From contig JAGCYH010000002.1 of NCBI GenBank assembly GCA_017960905.1, positions 1-64,000 on the forward strand: a stretch of 64,000 nt of DNA, in the 5' to 3' direction. This stretch comes from Bacteroidales bacterium (GTDB lineage: Bacteria > Bacteroidota > Bacteroidia > Bacteroidales > Marinilabiliaceae). The notes beneath the pieces are model-generated. The model made no database searches. It had not been told where the DNA came from and saw only the letters and a list, made by a program, of their open reading frames with translations. A program made the translations under genes and the position numbers. Below, piece by piece: positions 59,356 through 64,000 of this stretch (position 1 is the stretch's first letter; each line of letters begins with the position of its first letter).

Positions 59356-61353
59356 TTATTCCAATCCTTCTGCAATGTCGAGGTATTGGTCGGCATCTTC
59401 GTCGTTGCCCATGCGGCGGCAGACATCGGCTAGCATGTAGTATGTCTCGCGCTCGGTGCTGTTGATGAGCAAGGCTTTCTGAAGGTCGTTGTATGCGTTG
59501 CCGTAATTGCGCATCTTCAGATGCGCCTTGGCCCGAAGCCGAAGGGCTTCGGTAAGTTTTCTGTCGGTTTCGAACGCTGTCGTAGCGTCTTCCACTACCG
59601 AGTCGTAATCGCCTGTCTCTAAGTTTATTTCGCCACGCAATATCAGCGCACCGACGTAGTCGGGCGCAAGTCTGATGGCTTTGTTGAGGTTGCCTATGGC
59701 GGCGCGGTTGTCGGAGTATTTGTGCTTGCACTCAACGGCCATCAGGTAGTATTCGTGGGCGAAGTCGAACATCTCCTCCGTTATTCTCTTCTTGTCGGCT
59801 ATAAGTTGCTCTATTTCAGCGTCAAGACGGCTTATTACATTGAGCTTTCGCGAAATGAGCCGGCGCACCACGGGCGATTTCAAATCGTCGGTGCGTATTG
59901 CAAGGGCGTCTAACAAGTGATTTATCGCATTCTGTAAGTCGTTGTTTCTGAATGCTTTGCTTGCTGCACTATATAGTTGGTATGCCTCTGCGTCGCGCAG
60001 TTGTTTTTGTATAAGTTGCTTGTTATTAGCCGTTTGCGAAAAACTCACCACAAAGCGGTTCGTCATTATGTCGCGCGCGGCAATTGGCGAGTTGAGCACA
60101 AGGCCGTTGAGGGTGCGGCAGCGGCTCAGAGCCACGTACACCTGTCCGCAAGCGAAAGCGCCGCGGCCTATGTCGATTATGGCACGGTCAAAAGTCAGTC
60201 CCTGACTTTTGTGAATGGTTATCGCCCACGCAAGTTTTATAGGCAGTTGGCGGAATACGCCAAGTGTCTCCTCCACCACTTTGTGTTGCTCCTCGTCGTA
60301 ACGGTAGCGCACGTTGTCCCATTCTTCCTGCTCTACAAAGTATTTGTCAAGCTCTTCGGTTTCCACCCACACGCCGTCGTCTTCTATGTCGACCACGCGC
60401 GCCAGTGTGCCGTTGCACCAGCGGTGGTCTTTGTCGTTTTTCACAAAGACTATTTGCGCCCCGCGTTTCACTGTCAGCTGCATGTTGGTAGGCAGCGAGG
60501 TTTCGGGAAAGTCGCCGCTTATGAGGCCGACGAATGTCGTCGGCGGTTCGTCAATCTCCTCTAAATGAGCGTCGTTGATGCTGTCGGCTGTTGCTCTGAG
60601 AGTGGTGAGCGTTATGTACAGTTCGTCGTCCGAAGGTCTGAAGTCGGGCACCACGCGGCTGTTTATCATGTTCAGGTCGCTCTGGTTCGACTGGCTCACA
60701 CGCACTCGGTCGAGCAGCGACAGAAAGTCGCTCTCGCGCTGGCGGTATACTTTTTTCAGCTCTATCTGCACGAGGTCTATTTTGTCGAACGCTCTGGCAC
60801 AGAAGAAGTAAGGCGTGTTGTAATAGCGTCGCAGAATGTCCCAGTCGCTGTTTTTCACCACGGGCTCGAGCTGGAATGCATCGCCCACGAGCAGCAGCTG
60901 TTTGCCACCGAACGGCTGTTTCTTGCGTGTGTATGTGCGCAGCACAACGTCAACAAAATCAAGCACATCGGCCCTCACCATCGACACTTCGTCGATTATT
61001 ATCAGCTCTATCTCGTTTATCAGTTTTATCTTGTCGGTGTTGTATTTCAGCCGTTCTTTGAGAGCGCGCGGACTGTTGAAGTTCACGTCGTCGGGTACGA
61101 AGGGGTGAAGCGGTATGCGGAAAAACGAGTGCAGCGTTACGCCGCCGGCATTCACGGCGGCGATGCCCGTCGGAGCCAGCACCACGGTCTTCTTCTTCAC
61201 GTTTTTCACAATGTACTTCAGAAACGTCGATTTGCCAGTGCCGGCGCGCCCTGTCAGATACACCGACGAGTTGGTGTTGCATACCAGCTGGTATGCAACT
61301 TGAAATTCGGCATTGTTAAGTTCCAGATTATCAGGTAAATCTATCTTATTCAT
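59356..61353 (-). CDS. Pif1/RecD-like helicase with C-terminal TPR region
   Basis: 665 aa. SF1B helicase: Walker A LTGRAGTGKSTFLKYI (35-43 core), motif Ia VVLAPTGIAAVNAGGVTLHSFF, Walker B ELIIIDEVSMVRAD, motif III LLLVGDAFQLEPVV, motif IV-V KKVYRQRE and AWAITIHKSQGLTFDRAII, motif VI VYVALSRCRTL. After about residue 440 there is no UvrD-like extension; instead TPR pairs follow (AIGNLNKAIRLAPDYVGALILRGEINLETGDYDSVVEDATTAFE). 5' to 3' DNA helicase activity is expected. Overlaps the TPR gene upstream by 8 bp. Confidence 0.87.
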   Translation of the reverse strand: MNKIDLPDNLELNNAEFQVAYQLVCNTNSSVYLTGRAGTGKSTFLKYIVKNVKKKTVVLAPTGIAAVNAGGVTLHSFFRIPLHPFVPDDVNFNSPRALKERLKYNTDKIKLINEIELIIIDEVSMVRADVLDFVDVVLRTYTRKKQPFGGKQLLLVGDAFQLEPVVKNSDWDILRRYYNTPYFFCARAFDKIDLVQIELKKVYRQRESDFLSLLDRVRVSQSNQSDLNMINSRVVPDFRPSDDELYITLTTLRATADSINDAHLEEIDEPPTTFVGLISGDFPETSLPTNMQLTVKRGAQIVFVKNDKDHRWCNGTLARVVDIEDDGVWVETEELDKYFVEQEEWDNVRYRYDEEQHKVVEETLGVFRQLPIKLAWAITIHKSQGLTFDRAIIDIGRGAFACGQVYVALSRCRTLNGLVLNSPIAARDIMTNRFVVSFSQTANNKQLIQKQLRDAEAYQLYSAASKAFRNNDLQNAINHLLDALAIRTDDLKSPVVRRLISRKLNVISRLDAEIEQLIADKKRITEEMFDFAHEYYLMAVECKHKYSDNRAAIGNLNKAIRLAPDYVGALILRGEINLETGDYDSVVEDATTAFETDRKLTEALRLRAKAHLKMRNYGNAYNDLQKALLINSTERETYYMLADVCRRMGNDEDADQYLDIAEGLE

Positions 61354-63421
61354 CGCCGTCTTTTTTACCAGTATAGCGTTTCAGCACATTGTACGCTTTG
61401 AAAATGCCCAGTTCGCCCGCCTTGCTTAGGTCGCTCGTGCCTTCCGCCTCTTTGCCCACGAAGATGTTTATTATACCGCGGTTGAAATATGCCTCGGCAA
61501 AGTTCGGATTTATGGCTATGGCTTTGTCGAGCGATTTAAGTGCCTCTGTATGTTGCTTTTTCAGACATTGCACCAGACTCATGTTATAGTGCGCGAACTC
61601 GAAATCGGGGTTTATTTCGAGTATCTGGCGCAAGTCGGCTATTATCAGGTCGTAGTCGATGATTGTTATCGTGCTCGACACGCTTTGCGTACTGCCGCTT
61701 ATCTCGCCGCCTTGGTTGTCGCTGTCCATCGAACGTATCAGCTCCACCATCTTGAAGCGCGTCGCGGCGCGGTTGAACAGTGCGTTCACGTCTGTCGGGT
61801 TTTTCAGCAGACAGACGTTGAAGTCGTTTATCGCGTTGTTGTAGTTCATCACAAGGTTGTAAAGCGTGCCGCGTATCAGGTATAAGTCGTAGTTATTCGG
61901 CTCTGCTTCAATACGTTGTGTGTATTCGTTTATCTTGTTCAGATACAGCAGCGAGCTGCTGTTGTCGAGCGTGTATTCGCGGTTGGTGACTATGAGCGGC
62001 GTCTCGAAGAGTTTCTTGCTGTTGAAGTCCTCCACGCATTGCTCGTAGTATCTGACTTTGGGCAGCACTGTGTCCGACGAGATGAAGTTGAGCTCGAAGA
62101 TTGGCTCGAGGTCTATAGCTATGTCGCGGTCCTGCACACGGCCGCGAATTGTCTCCTTGTCGTTTTGCTTCAGTTTGTCGTCGTTGTCGCCGAAGTCGGC
62201 AACGACGACCATCTGGTTGTATTTCTTTATGTCGTTGTCGTTTTTGCTGCGCGAACCTTTCTTCTTGTCTTTGTCTTTCTGCTCATTTTCAGACAGTTCC
62301 GATTGGTTGTCGCCGGCTTTGAGTCCGCGTTTTATCTGTTCCTGTTCAAATGTGTATGCCGTCATGTAGTCGAGTTCCGAGCCTCTCAGGTCGTTAAGCT
62401 GACGCTTAACGATGGCTCGCTGATAGTATGCCGGACCAAATTCGGGGTGCTTGGCTATTATGATGTTGAGGTCGCTCAAAGCGTTGTTGAGCTTGCCCAA
62501 CTGACAGTAAATCAGCGCTCTGTTGAAGAGTGTTATGTCATCCGACGGGTCAATGGCGAGCGACTTCGAGAAGTCCTCGGCGGCCTGTTCGTAGCGGCCC
62601 ACTTCGGCGCAGAGCATGCCTCGGTTGGTGTAGGCAAGGCCTTTTTTCGGGTCGAGGCGTATAGCCTCGTCAAGGTCATCGAAGCAACCTTGATAATCGT
62701 CTAAGTTATAGCGTGTTATCGCGCGGTTGATGTATAGAGTTGCGTCCTTCGGGCGCAACTTCGCCAAGCGGTTGTAGTCGTCGAGTGCCGCCTTGTAGTC
62801 TTTCAGCTGAAAATGCAGTATGCCGCTGTATGTCAGCGCGTCGGCCGAGAATGTGTTGATCTTCGTGGCGCGCGTGAACTCGTTGAGCGCGGCCAGAGTG
62901 TCGCCTTTCTCCACCATGGCTATGCCGCGGTATAAGATGGCGCTCACGTTGTTCTTGTCCTTTTTGAGCAGATTGTCGTATACCTCTATCGACTGGTCGT
63001 ACTCCTTAAGCAGAATGTGCGCCAAACCGCGGTTCATCAGCAAGTTGAGGTTGTCGGGCTCGTACTCCAGACCTTTTTTGAAGTCGGCTAACGCCTCGGC
63101 CGACTTGTTCAGGCGCATCTTTATTACGCCGCGCAAGTGGTACGCGTCGATGTAGAACGGATTGATGTCGATGGTGATGTCGCAGTCTTTGCAGGCGCCG
63201 TTGAGGTCGTCGAGGTAAAACTTTGCCATCGCCCTATAGTAGTATGGCTCAGCCAGATACGGCTTCACACTGATAACGCGGTTGAAGTATTGTATCGACA
63301 GCACATAGTCGTCGAAGTAGAGCGCGTTGCGCCCTATCTGCAGCATACGGTTGGTGTTGAACTGCGCCGATGCTTGCATCGGCAGCAGCAATATGCATAG
63401 TATCAATAATTTACGTATCAT
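61346..63421 (-). CDS. large secreted TPR protein
   Basis: 691 aa. Signal peptide (LLILCILLLPMQASA, cleavage before QFNTN). At least ten TPR units, for example AEPYYYRAMAKFYLDDLNGACKD, IDAYHLRGVIKMRLNKSAEALADFKKGLE and AEAYFNRGIINIFVGKEAEGTSDLSKAGELG. A charged low-complexity linker (SENEQKDKDKKKGSRSKNDND) near residues 365-390 breaks the superhelix into two parts. Probable periplasmic or outer-membrane scaffold. Lies between the alpha-2-macroglobulin-like gene (24 bp) and the helicase (overlap). Confidence 0.85.
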   Translation of the reverse strand: MIRKLLILCILLLPMQASAQFNTNRMLQIGRNALYFDDYVLSIQYFNRVISVKPYLAEPYYYRAMAKFYLDDLNGACKDCDITIDINPFYIDAYHLRGVIKMRLNKSAEALADFKKGLEYEPDNLNLLMNRGLAHILLKEYDQSIEVYDNLLKKDKNNVSAILYRGIAMVEKGDTLAALNEFTRATKINTFSADALTYSGILHFQLKDYKAALDDYNRLAKLRPKDATLYINRAITRYNLDDYQGCFDDLDEAIRLDPKKGLAYTNRGMLCAEVGRYEQAAEDFSKSLAIDPSDDITLFNRALIYCQLGKLNNALSDLNIIIAKHPEFGPAYYQRAIVKRQLNDLRGSELDYMTAYTFEQEQIKRGLKAGDNQSELSENEQKDKDKKKGSRSKNDNDIKKYNQMVVVADFGDNDDKLKQNDKETIRGRVQDRDIAIDLEPIFELNFISSDTVLPKVRYYEQCVEDFNSKKLFETPLIVTNREYTLDNSSSLLYLNKINEYTQRIEAEPNNYDLYLIRGTLYNLVMNYNNAINDFNVCLLKNPTDVNALFNRAATRFKMVELIRSMDSDNQGGEISGSTQSVSSTITIIDYDLIIADLRQILEINPDFEFAHYNMSLVQCLKKQHTEALKSLDKAIAINPNFAEAYFNRGIINIFVGKEAEGTSDLSKAGELGIFKAYNVLKRYTGKKDGDE

Positions 63422-63445
63422 CTGTTGTCCCAGTTTTTGTCGGTG

Positions 63446-64000
63446 CTATTTAGTAAATCTTATTCGTCGCCCGTCGGAATGTGCCTTAATATCAGGGCAA
63501 TACATACATTCTATTTCAGAGTAACCGCCAGCCATGTTGCCCACCACGTTCACTCTCGTCTCGTAATAGAATGTGTAGTTTTGGCCTCGTTTCAATTCGC
63601 TTATGAAGAAATCGACGCTTTTGTCGCCCGGACTGAAGTAGTGAGATGGGAAAAGCCTTGCTGTAATCTTATGCTGGTCAGAATAAAGTACATATGTTCG
63701 CAAGCGGTAGCCCGACAACTTGTCGAGCGGTTCGAGGCCAGCTGCGCGGCGGTCGCTTATGTGTACGAAGTCGATGTCGATGTTGCATTTCACTTCGATA
63801 GTGATTTTTACCACGTCGCCAATGCGTATTTCGCATTTGTCGGCGGGCACATATTTGCCGTCTCTCTCGACCTCTACAACGCGCTCCATAGTGAGGTTCT
63901 CGTCGCTGTGCGCCTTCAAGTCGTCGATGGGCTGGCCGGCTATGCGTTGCCATGCGCCCCACGACGGACGGTTGTCGCTCTTCGATATTATGGCGGCGGT
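63446..64000 (-). CDS. 3' end of alpha-2-macroglobulin-like gene
   Basis: 185 codons, open to the window edge; the TTG at 63919 is internal and the start lies outside. The sequence DLKAHSDENLTMERVVEVERDGKYVPADKCEIRIGDVVKITIEV, FVHISDRRAAGLEPLDKLSGYRL, VDFFISELKRGQNYTFYYETRVNVVGNMAGGYSEIECMYCP and IKAHSDGRRIRF matches the C-terminal MG10-type domain of bacterial alpha-2-macroglobulins, periplasmic protease traps. The partner penicillin-binding protein would lie outside the window. Confidence 0.78.
   Translation of the reverse strand, partial: TAAIISKSDNRPSWGAWQRIAGQPIDDLKAHSDENLTMERVVEVERDGKYVPADKCEIRIGDVVKITIEVKCNIDIDFVHISDRRAAGLEPLDKLSGYRLRTYVLYSDQHKITARLFPSHYFSPGDKSVDFFISELKRGQNYTFYYETRVNVVGNMAGGYSEIECMYCPDIKAHSDGRRIRFTK

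Overview
The window reads as chromosomal DNA of a Bacteroidales bacterium, most likely a host-associated, gut-type species. The evidence is: promoters of the Bacteroidetes type (TAnnTTTG at -7, TTG about 19-21 bp upstream); family content typical of the order (DUF4270 lipoprotein, DUF5063, DUF3109, an NVEALA-like peptide with a beta-propeller lipoprotein, type III glutamine synthetase, DapL, an AmgK-RapZ fusion); and dispersed palindromic repeats often beside runs of AGTAAAG-type simple sequence. There are no rRNA genes, CRISPR arrays, insertion sequences or phage genes that I can see. Most of the window is ordinary core genome, with small AT-rich accessory patches.

Layout. 1-5.8 kb: an OmpA-type protein cut by the window edge, a small lipoprotein followed by a broken tail fragment, DUF5063, a 3'-5' exonuclease, RlmI, FolC and three identical tRNA-Val(UAC) genes. 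5.8-9.0 kb (minus): purM-prfA-cysteine synthase. 9.1-13.2 kb: recR and a short overlapping chain (membrane protein, HAD phosphatase, family-2 glycosyltransferase, TPR protein). 13.3-18.1 kb (minus): rpsO, YebC, DUF805, DUF3109, and MerR-Nif3-zinc ribbon protein. 18.3-32.9 kb (plus): Maf, AmgK-RapZ fusion, a secreted protein, two toxin-antitoxin pairs, CoiA-like protein, LtaS-like enzyme, DUF4270 plus outer-membrane protein, three tandem paralogues sharing an N-terminal cysteine motif, and an MTA/SAH deaminase-like amidohydrolase.

33.0-56.5 kb is the most interesting part: a 23-kb nitrogen-assimilation region in two transcription units. Unit 1 is gltB-gltD-dapL-purF-like-pyrG-carA-carB(-dapF). 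Unit 2 is PII-amt-porin-asnB-glnN. Each unit begins with the same unusual 5' leader: a shared promoter-upstream box, then TWO tandem short ORFs (38-51 aa) packed with Asn codons (and Gln codons in unit 2), each followed by an intrinsic terminator. In three of the four copies the terminator stem is nearly the same (GGCTGGTTC/GAATCRGCC). In all four copies the leader ORF also folds into two hairpins with compensatory changes, and the 9-nt loop of the second hairpin (TWCCAGYCK) is complementary to the 5' arm of the following terminator. The simplest reading is a double, in-series, ribosome-mediated attenuator that opens nitrogen-assimilation operons when charged tRNA-Asn (and perhaps tRNA-Gln) is scarce. 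I do not know of a described system of this kind.

56.5-64 kb (minus): an accessory, AT-rich operon (NVEALA-like cysteine-rich peptide, beta-propeller lipoprotein, DUF1573/thioredoxin-like lipoprotein), preceded by a long non-coding stretch with stem-loops and a G10 tract; then the 3' end of a probable alpha-2-macroglobulin gene, a large TPR protein and a Pif1-type helicase with a TPR tail.
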